This document shows positions 41,468 to 50,294 of a stretch of 55,876 bases of DNA, piece by piece. The position numbers and the translations under genes are program-made. The DNA is from Streptomyces violaceorubidus (GTDB taxonomy: Bacteria > Actinomycetota > Actinomycetes > Streptomycetales > Streptomycetaceae), in NCBI RefSeq assembly GCF_000717995.1, contig NZ_JODM01000048.1, positions 1 to 55,876 on the forward strand, in the 5' to 3' direction. Each line of letters starts with the position of its first letter. Position 1 is the stretch's first letter. The notes under the pieces were generated by a model. It saw only the letters and a list, made by a program, of their open reading frames with translations. It did no database searches and was not told where the DNA came from.

Positions 41468-42127
41468 CTACTGCCCGAGGTAGCGCAGCACCGCCAGCAC
41501 GCGCCGGTGCTGTCCGGTCGCCGTCTGGTTGAGGCCCAGCTTCATGAAGATGCCGGTCACGTGCCGCTCCACGGCCGCCACGCTCACGAAGAGCTGCTCG
41601 GAGATCCCCGTGTTGGAGTGGCCCTCGGCCATCAGCGCCAGGACCTGGCGCTCCTTGGGCGTCAGCCCGGCCAAGGGGTCCTCGGGGCGCTTGCGGCCCA
41701 GCAGCGCCGATATGACGTCCGGGTCGAGGGCGGAGTCCCGGGCCACGACCCGTTCCACGGCGTCGATGAGGAGCTGGGGGCTGGCCACCTTCTCCTTCAG
41801 CAGGTAGCCCACCCCGCTCGGATCGTCCCCGACCAGGTCCAGCGCGTAGGAGGCGTCGAGGAACTGGGACAGGACGATCACCGCGGTCTCCGGCCGCGCC
41901 GCACGGATCTTGCGCACGGCGTCCAGCCCGTCCGCCTCCAGGGCCGGCGGCATCCGGATGTCCGTGATCACCACGTCGGGGAGGTGCTCCTCGGCCGCGC
42001 GCACGAGGTCGACCGCGTTGTCCACGGCGGCGACCACGTCGATGCCCGCCGTGCGCAGAATGGTCGCGATGCCTTCGCGGACGATCGGCTGGTCCTCACC
42101 GAGTACCGCCCGACGTGGTTCCTTCAT
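41468..42127 (-). CDS. NarL/LuxR-family response regulator
   Basis: 219 residues; ATG 42127 with AGGA at a 7-8 nt spacing. Receiver with E-D pocket (11-12) and Asp56 in V-I-T-D-I-R-M-P; C-terminal LuxR helix-turn-helix beginning L-T-P-K-E-R-Q-V-L-A-L-M-A-E-G with V-E-R-H-V in the recognition helix. No kinase is adjacent; the kinase at 46.2-47.6 kb is of the matching HisKA_3 class and a plausible partner. Confidence 0.9.
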   Translation of the reverse strand: MKEPRRAVLGEDQPIVREGIATILRTAGIDVVAAVDNAVDLVRAAEEHLPDVVITDIRMPPALEADGLDAVRKIRAARPETAVIVLSQFLDASYALDLVGDDPSGVGYLLKEKVASPQLLIDAVERVVARDSALDPDVISALLGRKRPEDPLAGLTPKERQVLALMAEGHSNTGISEQLFVSVAAVERHVTGIFMKLGLNQTATGQHRRVLAVLRYLGQ

Positions 42128-42867
42128 GACGGCATCCTAGCGCGCGCACATATTGCGCCGATACGACGAGCGGATGCGGTGCCGGCCCTCTCGCGGGGCG
42201 CGGCACCCGGCGACCGCCGGCCCGGCCGTCACCTCACCTCCTCGGCGGGTGCGGGGCGTCCGCGAGCCGGCCGCGGGCCGTCTTCCCGCGCATGCCGCCC
42301 GCGTCGTCCCGGACGGGCACATGTGTGCCATCCGTCCGTCCCAGGATGTGCCGGGCGGACGCACGCCGACTGTCAAGGGCACCTGACATGTCCTGCGGGC
42401 ACACCGCACGTCCGTTGTGGGGTTAACCCGAGGTTCGGGTGTGCGCCCGCCCCTCCGAGAGCAGCCCGGCGCGCCGTGCGTGGAGGTTGCGCCGCACGTC
42501 AGGAGACGTGTCCGCGGACCGACGTGGGGTGTGCCCTACGGCGCCCTGGGGGAGCCCCGAGGAAGGCCGAGGGGCCACACGACAGACCCTGTGGCCGCCC
42601 CGGCCGAAACTTGGCGCCTGGACCGGGAGTTCCCGGCCGGGCACCAGGCACCAGGCACCAGGCACCAGGCACCAGGCACCAGGCTCCGCCGAGCGAATCG
42701 GAGGGAGTCGCTCCGGTAAGCACCAGGAAACACCACACGAGGCACGGGCGCCACCGTCGGAAACCTTTCGGGCCGACCGGGCCCGTCCGCACCGGCGGGC
42801 CCCACCAGGCAGGACCAGGACGCCCCGCGCGAACCACGCACACATGTGCCGAGGAACGGAAGTAGAC
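42128..42867. other. Long intergenic region with regulatory palindromes and a heptamer array
   Basis: About 740 nt with no gene I can support. It holds CACATGTG at 42318-42325 within GGCACATGTGTGCC, another CACATGTG at 42841-42848 about 20 nt before the next start, and six tandem GGCACCA heptamers (42640-42681). Probably contains the promoters of the divergent NarL-type and DUF308 genes. Confidence 0.6.
42640..42681 (+). repeat. Six perfect GGCACCA tandem heptamers
   Basis: Units at 42640, 42647, 42654, 42661, 42668 and 42675, followed by a degenerate GGCTCCG. Intergenic, upstream of the DUF308 gene; likely variable in copy number. Confidence 0.9.
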
Positions 42868-43482
42868 ATGACACGGCTGGACACCACCCGGGACGAGGTC
42901 CGGAACGTGCCGGACCGATCCCGCGGCCGCGTGGTCGCCGGCCCGGGCGGCGCCCTCACCAGGGCGGCCATGCTGGCCGGTGCCCTGGTCTCCTCCCTGG
43001 TGGGCGGCGTACTGGTCGTCGCGCCCGTCGGCACGGTGACGGCGGCCGGAGCGTTCTTCGGGGTGCACATGGCCGTGCAGGGAGCACTGCAACTGCTCGC
43101 CGTCCACGACTCCGGGGCGTCGAAGCCGGTCGGCCGACTGCTGTTCGCCGGAGGTGTCGCCGCCCTGCTGCTGGGCGCGGCCCTCGTCCACGGCTGGGTG
43201 GACACCGTGTTCCTGCTCGGAGTGTGGACGGGCTGCGGCTGGCTGCTGCGCGGGCTCACCATGGCCCTCTCCGTCACCTCCTCCTCGGTGAGCCACGTCT
43301 TCGTCTACGACGACCTGCTGAACGCGGCGATCGTCTCGGCGGGTCTGTTCATGACCGCGTTCCCCTTCTCGTCCCTCGGGACGCTGACCCACGTCGGCGG
43401 CTCGGCACTGATGGTCATCGGTGTCGTCGAGGCGATCGCCGCCGCCCGTCGGCACCCCCGCACCCTGCGCGCCATCGACTGA
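42868..43482 (+). CDS. DUF308/HdeD-like membrane protein
   Basis: 204 residues from ATG 42868 (GAGGAACGG upstream). Six hydrophobic helices in three pairs after a polar N-terminus of about 30 residues; spacing and Gly-rich helices (LVGGVLVVAP, MVIGVVEAIAAAR) match the HdeD/DUF308 family. Inner-membrane, function unknown, often linked to acid or general stress. A CACATGTG palindrome lies 20 nt before the start. Confidence 0.75.
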   Translation: MTRLDTTRDEVRNVPDRSRGRVVAGPGGALTRAAMLAGALVSSLVGGVLVVAPVGTVTAAGAFFGVHMAVQGALQLLAVHDSGASKPVGRLLFAGGVAALLLGAALVHGWVDTVFLLGVWTGCGWLLRGLTMALSVTSSSVSHVFVYDDLLNAAIVSAGLFMTAFPFSSLGTLTHVGGSALMVIGVVEAIAAARRHPRTLRAID

Positions 43483-43560
43483 GGCGGGCCCCGGTTCGGG
43501 GCAGCGCACGACCACACACGTCCAGGCCGGTCGACCGGCCGACCCCCCTTGGAGGCGACC

Positions 43561-43968
43561 ATGAAGAAGTGCCACCTCACCCTGGAGATCACCCACTGGG
43601 TGACGTCCGAACTCTCCCTGGACCTGAACTGCGAGTTCACCTACGACAGCAGTGACCCGCTGGCCGTCACCCTGGTCCTGGACAGCGACGGCGAACGGCC
43701 GGTGCGATGGATCTTCTGCCGCCAGCTCCTGGCCGACGGCCTGGTCTCCCGCGTCGGCGAGGGCGAAGTCATCCTCTGGCCGCTGTTCGACAGCGACGGC
43801 GAGCGGTCCACCTTCTGCATGCGGGTGGGGGCGGGCGACCGCACGGCCCTCTTCGAGATCCCCATCGAGCCGGTCGGCCAGTGGCTCGCCCGCACCTGGA
43901 ACATGGTGCCCCTGGGGACCGAACTGGACGGCGTCGACTGGGACGAGCTCGTCCAGCTGGCAGAGTGA
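43561..43968 (+). CDS. SsgA-like sporulation/cell-division regulator (SALP)
   Basis: 135 residues from ATG 43561 with TTGGAGG. Pattern typical of the family: Y-D-S-S-D-P-L-A-V-T-L-V-L, W-I-F-C-R-Q-L-L-A-D-G-L, G-E-G-E-V-I-L-W-P, and F-E-I-P-I-E-P-V-G-Q-W-L. SALPs control septum placement and cell-wall remodelling in sporulating actinomycetes. The particular paralogue cannot be told. Confirms the streptomycete origin. Confidence 0.92.
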   Translation: MKKCHLTLEITHWVTSELSLDLNCEFTYDSSDPLAVTLVLDSDGERPVRWIFCRQLLADGLVSRVGEGEVILWPLFDSDGERSTFCMRVGAGDRTALFEIPIEPVGQWLARTWNMVPLGTELDGVDWDELVQLAE

Positions 43969-44451
43969 TGCAACCGTCCACGGGAACCGGTTCGACGCCG
44001 CCCCTCGAACGACGACCGGCAGTCGGACGGCACCGCCCGCGGCCCGGTTCCCGCGCCGCGAGGCCGTGCCGGGGGACGGCGACACCCGGTTCACGGTGGC
44101 CCCGCCGCGCGGGACCGGCCCGAGTGCCGCCCTCGCGGTGACCGGTGCGCGCAGGGCGCCGTCGCCCGGTGGGTGGTGGCCCGCGCTCCGGGCCGGACGG
44201 CCGGAACCGGCGGCGTGGCCCCGGCCTCCTCGCCCCGCTCCCCGGTGCGCTCCCCTGCCGTCCCGGCCGGCCGGGACGACCGCCCGCCGGAAGGGCGCGC
44301 GCCGCCCGCGACCCCCTGCGCCACCGCCCCGACCAGCCGGCCCGGCCCCGAGCACCGCCGGCGCCCCGCACCCCCCCGAACCCCCCACCGCTGTACCAAC
44401 GCCCGGCCCCGTCCCCCGACGGGACCCGCGTCCCCGCAAGGAGAAAGTCCG
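43969..44451. other. GC-rich intergenic stretch, no gene seen
   Basis: About 480 nt between the SsgA-like gene and the FtsH paralogue. Open frames here are low-complexity Pro/Arg-rich translations without start signals. Ends with the AAGGAGAAAG ribosome binding site of the next gene. Confidence 0.55.
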
Positions 44452-46167
44452 ATGGCCGCACCCGTCCCGCCCCGCCCCGACCCCCGGTCCCCCTGGCGCT
44501 CCGAGGGAGTACCGGGCGGGGGCCCGCCCCCCGACGGCCGGCGCCGCCGCCTGGGCTGTCTGGCGCAGGTGGTCATCTTCGTCGTGATCTACCTGGCGAC
44601 GGGGCTGGTCTACAACGGCATGCACGGCGACGGCACCACGTCCGTCGACTACACCGCCTTCACCGCGCAGTTGGACGCGGGCAACGTCCGGACCGTCTAC
44701 TCCCGCGGCTCCGAGATCCAGGGCACGCTGAAGAAGGAGCGCGAGGTGCCCGGCGACGGCGACGGCACCACGTACCGGAAGTTCAAGACGTACAAGCCCG
44801 CCTTCGCCGACTCCGCCCAGTTGTGGCGCGAGATCACCGAGAAGAAGGTCTCGGTCTCCGCCTCGCCGGTGGCCCGGGGGCCGGGTCTCGGCCAGTCCCT
44901 GCTGGTGTCGCTGCTGCCCACCGCCCTGCTGATCGGCGTGTGGCTGTTCGTGGCCCGCAGGGCCGGCGGCGGGCTCGGCGGCACGCGCGGGGTGCTGGGC
45001 CGCAAGCCGCCCAAGCCGGTCCAGGCGGAGGAGGGCCGCACCAGCTTCGCCGACGTGGCCGGCATCGACGAGGTCAAGGGCGAACTGAGCGAGGTGGTCG
45101 ACTTCCTCCGGCGCCCGGAGGCCTATCACCGGCTCGGTGCCAAGATGCCCCGGGGCGTGCTGCTCGCGGGCCCGCCGGGCACCGGGAAGACGCTCCTGGC
45201 GCGCGCGGTCGCCGGTGAGGCGGGGGTGCCGTTCTTCTCGGCGTCCGCCTCCGAGTTCATCGAGATGATCGTGGGGGTGGGCGCCTCCCGGGTGCGGGAG
45301 CTGTTCGCCGAGGCCCGCAAGGTCGCGCCGGCCATCGTCTTCATCGACGAGATCGACACCATCGGCCGGGCCCGCACCGGTTCGGCGGTCGGCGGCCACG
45401 ACGAGCGGGAGCAGACGCTCAACCAGATCCTCACCGAGATGGACGGCTTCACCGCCTCCGACGGCGTCGTGGTGGTCGCCGCGACCAACCGGGCCGAGAT
45501 CCTGGACGCGGCGCTGACCCGGCCCGGCCGGTTCGACCGTGTGGTGACCGTCTCCCCGCCCGACCGCGACGGCCGCGAGGCCATCCTGCGCATCCACACC
45601 CGCGCCATGCCGCTCGCCCCGGACGTCGACCTGGCCCGGGTGGCCCGTACGACACCGGGCATGACCGGCGCTGAACTCGCCAACCTCGCCAACGAGGCCG
45701 CCCTCTGCGCGGTCCGGCACGCCCGGGACCGGGTCACCGGAGGCGACCTGTCCGACGCCCTGGAGAAGATCCAGCTCGGCGCCCAGCGTCCGCTGGTGAT
45801 GCCGGAGGAGGAGCGCCGGCGCACCGCCTACCACGAGAGCGGGCACGCCCTGCTGGGCATGCTCCAGCCGGGCGCCGACCCGGTCTCGGTGCTGCCCGCC
45901 GACTCGCAGCAGCCGTACGGCATGTCGGCCGCCCCGCAGACCCTGGACCTGGTCGACGCCGAGGTCCGCCGGATCGTCGAGGAGTGCCACGCCGAGGCCT
46001 GGCGGACCCTCCGGGACAACCGCCACCGCCTGGACGCCCTGGCCGAGGCCCTGCTGGAGCACGAGACGCTGGACGAGGCGGACGCCTACCGCATCGCGGG
46101 CGTCCCGTCCCTCACCGCGGGTCCCGCCGGGGAACGGGCCACCGCGCGGGCCGACCGGAGCGCCTGA
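44452..46167 (+). CDS. FtsH-type AAA protein with internal deletion in the protease domain
   Basis: 571 residues from ATG 44452 (AAGGAGAAAG at 44438). Two membrane helices (about 33-52 and 146-164) with an extracytoplasmic loop between; Walker A G-P-P-G-T-G-K-T (240-247); Walker B V-F-I-D-E-I-D; second-region-of-homology R-P-G-R-F-D-R. The zinc motif H-E-S-G-H (461-465) is present, but after G-A-D-P-V the sequence jumps to L-P-A-D-S-Q-Q-P-Y-G, skipping the I-I-P-R-G, G-G-x-A-E-E and third zinc-ligand Asp region of ordinary FtsH. The C-terminal helices resume normally. The missing stretch is about 70-100 residues, in frame. Expected to unfold substrates with impaired or no proteolysis. Confidence 0.88.
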   Translation: MAAPVPPRPDPRSPWRSEGVPGGGPPPDGRRRRLGCLAQVVIFVVIYLATGLVYNGMHGDGTTSVDYTAFTAQLDAGNVRTVYSRGSEIQGTLKKEREVPGDGDGTTYRKFKTYKPAFADSAQLWREITEKKVSVSASPVARGPGLGQSLLVSLLPTALLIGVWLFVARRAGGGLGGTRGVLGRKPPKPVQAEEGRTSFADVAGIDEVKGELSEVVDFLRRPEAYHRLGAKMPRGVLLAGPPGTGKTLLARAVAGEAGVPFFSASASEFIEMIVGVGASRVRELFAEARKVAPAIVFIDEIDTIGRARTGSAVGGHDEREQTLNQILTEMDGFTASDGVVVVAATNRAEILDAALTRPGRFDRVVTVSPPDRDGREAILRIHTRAMPLAPDVDLARVARTTPGMTGAELANLANEAALCAVRHARDRVTGGDLSDALEKIQLGAQRPLVMPEEERRRTAYHESGHALLGMLQPGADPVSVLPADSQQPYGMSAAPQTLDLVDAEVRRIVEECHAEAWRTLRDNRHRLDALAEALLEHETLDEADAYRIAGVPSLTAGPAGERATARADRSA

Positions 46168-46200
46168 CGCGAGCGCGCGCCGCGCCGGGCACCGCCCGCC

Positions 46201-47598
46201 TCAGTCCCGTATCGGGATCTGGATCAGGAGGGTGGTGCCCCGGCCGGGCGGGGAGTCGATGGTCAGCTTGCCGTCGAAAGCGGCCACGCGGTCGGCCAGG
46301 CCGGTCATCCCGCTGCCCGCGGTCGCCTTGCCCACGCCGCCGATCCCGTCGTCGGCGACCTTGATCCGCAAAACCTCCCCGAACTCCACGCGGACGTCGA
46401 TCCGGGACGCCCGGGCGTGCTTGACCGCGTTGGTCACGGCCTCGGCCACCACGAAGTACGCGTTCGACTCGACCGTGGAGGAGATCCTGCGCTCGTTCTC
46501 GCACTCCACGACCGTGGGCACCGGGCACCGGGAGGCCAGGTCCCTCACCGCCGCCACCAGGCCCTTGACGGTGAGCACCAGCGGATAGATCCCCGAGGCC
46601 AGCTCCCGCAGCTCGTTGATCGCGGTCTGCGCGTTGTCGATCGACTGGTCGAGCAGGTCGATCGCGGTCGTCTCGGTCTCGGGCAGCAGCTCGCGCGCCA
46701 GCCGCAGGCCGATCATCAGACTGACCAGCCGCTGCTGCGCCCCGTCGTGCAGATCCCGGGCGGTGCGCCGGTGGACGGCCTCGGTGCTCTCCATGATGCG
46801 CCGGCGGCTGTCCTGGAGGGAGGCGGCCATGCTGTTGAAGGAGGTGCCCAGCGCTCCGATCTCCGCGATTCTGCTGGGGGCGACCCGCACGCTGAGGTCA
46901 CCGCCCGCCAGCTCCTGGGCCGCCGACGCCGCCCCGCGCACCGGACGGACCACCGCGCGGTGCTGGAGGACGGTGAAGACGGCGAACAGCGCCATGGACG
47001 CCGCGAGACCGACCGCGGCGGCGGTCACCGCCTGGTGGCTGTTGGCCCCCGCGGCGTCGGTGCGCTCGGCGAGCTGGACACGCTCGTCGGCCATGTACTG
47101 GTCGAACTGGGCCCGCAGCCCGTCCACCCGCCGCTTGCCCTCGGTCGCCTCCTCGAGCGAACCGGCCGTGGGATCTCCCGCCCGGACCTTGGCGACCAGC
47201 GGCACCGAGTAGTCGTCGAGGAAGGACCGCACCCCCCGGGTGATCCGCTCGGCGGCGCGCCGCTGCTCCACCGAGGTCGTGCTGTCGGTGAACTGCCGGG
47301 CCTCCAGGGGCAGCGCCTTGCGCGCCGCCTGCCACGGTTCGAGGAATTCGTCGTGCTTGGTGATCACGAAGCCGCGCTGCCCGGTCTCCAGGTCGACGAG
47401 GAGCTGTTCCATGCCGCCGGCCTTGACGAGGGCGGTCCGCGAGGCCCGCCGGGCCGAAGTCGAGTTGTTGGCGTCGTTGATCGCCCACAGCAGGACGGCG
47501 AACGCGACACCGATCAGCGCGGCGAGCAGTCCGCTCGCCGCGACCGTGAGACTTGTCAGCCCCAGCGTCCGACGTCTGTGGTCACGCCCAGCACTCAT
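46201..47598 (-). CDS. CHASE3-HAMP sensor histidine kinase (HisKA_3 type)
   Basis: 465 residues from ATG 47598 (GGGCGGAC upstream); the longer in-frame extension lacks a ribosome binding site. Membrane helix, extracytoplasmic CHASE3 domain (M-E-Q-L-L-V-D-L-E-T-G-Q-R-G-F), second helix, HAMP (R-P-V-R-G-A-A-S-A-A-Q-E-L-A-G-G-D), HisKA_3 dimer helix with the phospho-His in A-R-D-L-H-D-G-A-Q-Q-R, and HATPase with E-A-V-T-N-A-V-K-H and D-D-G-I-G-G. This class pairs with NarL-type regulators; none is adjacent. Convergent with the FtsH paralogue, 33-nt gap. Confidence 0.9.
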   Translation of the reverse strand: MSAGRDHRRRTLGLTSLTVAASGLLAALIGVAFAVLLWAINDANNSTSARRASRTALVKAGGMEQLLVDLETGQRGFVITKHDEFLEPWQAARKALPLEARQFTDSTTSVEQRRAAERITRGVRSFLDDYSVPLVAKVRAGDPTAGSLEEATEGKRRVDGLRAQFDQYMADERVQLAERTDAAGANSHQAVTAAAVGLAASMALFAVFTVLQHRAVVRPVRGAASAAQELAGGDLSVRVAPSRIAEIGALGTSFNSMAASLQDSRRRIMESTEAVHRRTARDLHDGAQQRLVSLMIGLRLARELLPETETTAIDLLDQSIDNAQTAINELRELASGIYPLVLTVKGLVAAVRDLASRCPVPTVVECENERRISSTVESNAYFVVAEAVTNAVKHARASRIDVRVEFGEVLRIKVADDGIGGVGKATAGSGMTGLADRVAAFDGKLTIDSPPGRGTTLLIQIPIRD

Positions 47599-47856
47599 GG
47601 TCCGCCCTGCCCCCGTGGATGAGAATGAGACAGGCAAAGTGTGCAATGTATCCGGCCAGAGCAGAAGACATGTCCGGAAAGTGAGCACCGAAACACATCC
47701 GGAGCGTCCCCGGCCCGGCATCCCTCCGTACGCGTCGCGAGCGGATCGGCCGTGGTCGCCGTGGCCGGGACGCGTCATCCGGGCGGCGACACGTATCCGT
47801 GTGACGGACCGGGCCGATTCGGTCACCGGGGCCCCGTGGGGGCCGGCGACCCCGTC

Positions 47857-49272
47857 TCAGACCGGCCGGATGTTGTGGTTGAAGCGGAACAGGTTGGCAG
47901 GGTCGTAGTGCCGCTTGACCTCGGCCAGCCTCGAATACCGCACCGGGCCGTACGCCGCCCGCACCGCCTCCTCGTCGGTGGCCTCCTGCGCCGACAGGAA
48001 GTTGACCACGCTCCGGTCGGCGGCCCAGGGAGCGAGCCCGCCGACGGCCTGGGCGAGCTCCTCCCCGAGCGCCCCGGCCCGCTCGCCGCCGCCCGCGGCC
48101 GAGACCACCACCACGAAGGGCACCCCCCGGGACGCCACCGCGTTGGGCACCTCCGGCTCCCGGTCCAGGGCGCCGCCGAGGGCGCGGATCTCCAGCCGCG
48201 CCGGTCGGCGGACGGAGCCGGGACCGGCCAGCCGCACCAGGACGTCCGCCGCCTCCCGAGGTAACGCCCGCAGGGCCACGGTGCGGTGGACCGGGGGCAG
48301 CGGGTCCGCGTCCTGGTGGATCTCCCCGAACGCGGTGACGGGCCTGGTCCCCACCGTGTCGAGCAGGACGGGAGCCGCCGCGCGCAGCGGTGCGACGAGC
48401 CGGTCGCACTCCTCGGCGGCGCCCAGGTGGCCGACGCGGACATGGACGACGGAGCTGCCGCGCAGCGCCCGCGGCACCGAGGCAAGGCCGGGCATCGGCC
48501 GGACGGCGAGGGACGAGGACATCTCCTCCGGTACGGTCGCCACCCACCGGCGCCACGCCTCCAGCACCCCGGCGAGCCGCTCGCCGGCGAAGAAGATCCC
48601 CCCGCCCTGGAAGCGGGTCACCGGGAAGACCCGGAACTCGATCTCGGTCACCACACCGAAGTTGCCCTTGCCGCCGAGCAGCGCCCAGAACAGGGACGGC
48701 TCCCGCTCGGGCGTGACGGTGCGCAGTTCCCCGTCCGCCGTGACCACCTTGACGCGCAGCACGTGGTCGGCGGCGTACCCGTGCGTCCGGCCCAGCAGGG
48801 GGCTCAGCCCGCCCCCCAGGGTGTAGCCGACCACTCCGACGCCCGGGGCGGAGCCCATGACGGGCGCGAGGCCGAGGGGCGCGGTGCGTGCGACGACCTC
48901 GTCCCAGAGCACACCGGCCCCGGCCCGTACGCTGCGGGTGGCCGCCTCGACGGACAGGCTCTTCATCCGTCCGGTGGTGATGAGCAGGCCGCCGTCGGCG
49001 GACCCGACGACCTGGTGGGCGGCGGACTTCACGGCGACGGGCAGTCCCTGCCAGGCGGCGAAGGAGACCGCCTTGCGCACGTCGTCCTCGCCGGTGGCCC
49101 CGACCACGGCGGTGGGCCGCAGGGGCCGGTCAGGGTCGGCGGTGGCGCACTCGGCGGCGTAGCCGTCCGAGCCGGGAGTCAGCACGGGGCCGGCCACATC
49201 CCGCAGGACCAGTCGCATCACGTCCTGCGTCCTGAGGGACGGCACCGGCCGTCCACGAAGTTCCCCGCTCAT
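47857..49272 (-). CDS. FAD-linked oxidoreductase, berberine-bridge-enzyme type
   Basis: 471 residues from ATG 49272 (GAGAGG upstream). FAD_binding_4 fold: V-V-G-A-T-G-E-D-D-V, V-K-S-A-A-H-Q with His86 where the covalent-FAD histidine lies (usual GGHS altered to AAHQ), G-Y-T-L-G-G-G, G-N-F-G-V-V-T. C-terminal BBE tail Y-D-P-A-N-L-F-R-F-N-H-N-I-R-P. The second covalent Cys is not apparent. Oxidises an unknown alcohol or carbohydrate-like substrate. Divergent from the PGPGW gene. Confidence 0.88.
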   Translation of the reverse strand: MSGELRGRPVPSLRTQDVMRLVLRDVAGPVLTPGSDGYAAECATADPDRPLRPTAVVGATGEDDVRKAVSFAAWQGLPVAVKSAAHQVVGSADGGLLITTGRMKSLSVEAATRSVRAGAGVLWDEVVARTAPLGLAPVMGSAPGVGVVGYTLGGGLSPLLGRTHGYAADHVLRVKVVTADGELRTVTPEREPSLFWALLGGKGNFGVVTEIEFRVFPVTRFQGGGIFFAGERLAGVLEAWRRWVATVPEEMSSSLAVRPMPGLASVPRALRGSSVVHVRVGHLGAAEECDRLVAPLRAAAPVLLDTVGTRPVTAFGEIHQDADPLPPVHRTVALRALPREAADVLVRLAGPGSVRRPARLEIRALGGALDREPEVPNAVASRGVPFVVVVSAAGGGERAGALGEELAQAVGGLAPWAADRSVVNFLSAQEATDEEAVRAAYGPVRYSRLAEVKRHYDPANLFRFNHNIRPV

Positions 49273-49442
49273 CTGCCTCTCGGTTCCGCCTGGTCGCCGA
49301 GGCCCGTCCGCCCGCCGGGCCCGATCGCACGCGCGCGTCTCGCGGCGGATCGGGGGGAGGGGAAAGCCTGCTCACCACAAGCACGGAGCGCGGGGACCCG
49401 GAGTTCACACGTCTTCGGTCCCGCCTGCCCGACATCTCATAT

Positions 49443-49465
49443 CGTCACCGTCTTGACAGGTGACG
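49443..49465 (+). promoter_or_regulatory. Second CGTCACC-N9-GGTGACG operator with embedded TTGACA
   Basis: Same inverted repeat and embedded TTGACA (49453-49458) as at 34044-34066; GAAAAT 18 nt further on could be the -10. Drives the PGPGW gene and lies 171 nt upstream of the divergent oxidoreductase start. Confidence 0.55.
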
Positions 49466-49547
49466 CATGGGGTGGTGAAAATGTCCGTCAGGTCCGATCG
49501 GACCGGCATCGTCCGCCCCGCGGACGTACGGCAGGACGGAGAACGGC

Positions 49548-49952
49548 ATGCACAAGAGCAACGCGGTGCGCCGCGCCGCCGCCCTCGTCGGGGGCGGCGC
49601 CCTGCTGCTGACCGGTGTCGCGCTGCTCGTCCTGCCCGGACCCGGCCTCCTCCTCGTCCTCGCCGGACTCGTGGTCCTCTCCCGGCAGTTTCCCGTCTTC
49701 GCCAGGTATGTGGACCCGGTGCGCGAACGCGCCCTGCGGGCCGCCGAGGACAGCGTGTCCTCGCCCCTGCGGATCGCCGCCTCCGTGCTGGCCGGCGCGG
49801 CGCTCCTGGCCGCGGGCCTGACCTGGGGGCTGCGGCCCCGACTGCCGTTCGGCGGCTGGGCCACGGGGGCCGGTCTGCTCCTGTCCGGAGTGGTCCTCCT
49901 CGCCCTGCTGGTGTGGAGCCACCGCCGGGTACGGCACCCGCACACACCTTGA
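49548..49952 (+). CDS. PGPGW-family small membrane protein
   Basis: 134 residues, ATG 49548 with GGAGAA upstream. Hydrophobic pair around L-V-L-P-G-P-G-L-L-L-V-L-A-G-L (the PGPG signature), a short charged loop, then two more helices. Inner membrane; function unknown. Followed after 9 nt by another small membrane protein, probably the same operon. Confidence 0.8.
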   Translation: MHKSNAVRRAAALVGGGALLLTGVALLVLPGPGLLLVLAGLVVLSRQFPVFARYVDPVRERALRAAEDSVSSPLRIAASVLAGAALLAAGLTWGLRPRLPFGGWATGAGLLLSGVVLLALLVWSHRRVRHPHTP

Positions 49953-49961
49953 GGCCCTAGG

Positions 49962-50294
49962 ATGCGGGACATGCGATCCACGGGCTTCCTCCGGCGGATG
50001 ACTCCCGGGTGGAAACGCCTGGTCACACGTATCATTGAGGCCGCCGCCGCGCGGAACGACAGACCACCGACCGTCGTCCAGGTGTTCGCCGCCCGGCGGC
50101 CCGTCGTCCTCGCCCTGTGCGCGAGCACGCCGATCGGCGTCCTCATGGCGCTGGCCGCACGGTCCCGCCTCGGCACCGTGCGCGGCGCGCTGTTCGTCCT
50201 GGCCAACTGGGTGCTCGTCGCCTGCGTGTTCGCCCTGGTCGGTTACGCGGAGCGGTTTCGGCAGCGGCGTACCCGCGGGCACCGGGGCGAATGA
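49962..50294 (+). CDS. Small two-helix membrane protein
   Basis: 110 residues from ATG 49962 (ATG 49971 is also possible). Amphipathic basic N-half, then two membrane helices (V-V-L-A-L-C-A-S-T-P-I-G-V and G-A-L-F-V-L-A-N-W-V-L-V-A-C-V-F) and a basic tail. No family recognised. Close spacing to the PGPGW gene suggests co-expression. Confidence 0.65.
   Translation: MRDMRSTGFLRRMTPGWKRLVTRIIEAAAARNDRPPTVVQVFAARRPVVLALCASTPIGVLMALAARSRLGTVRGALFVLANWVLVACVFALVGYAERFRQRRTRGHRGE

Noticed and set aside
42640..42681. Heptamer array as a CRISPR
   Set aside because: Units are 7 bp, directly adjacent with no spacers, and no cas genes are present.
44173..44451. Upstream in-frame extension of the FtsH paralogue
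   Set aside because: Pro/Arg-rich, lacks a ribosome binding site; AAGGAGAAAG precedes ATG 44452 and the first membrane helix follows it normally.
47599..47826. Longer N-terminus for the CHASE3 kinase
   Set aside because: No ribosome binding site or signal features; ATG 47598 leads directly into the first membrane helix.
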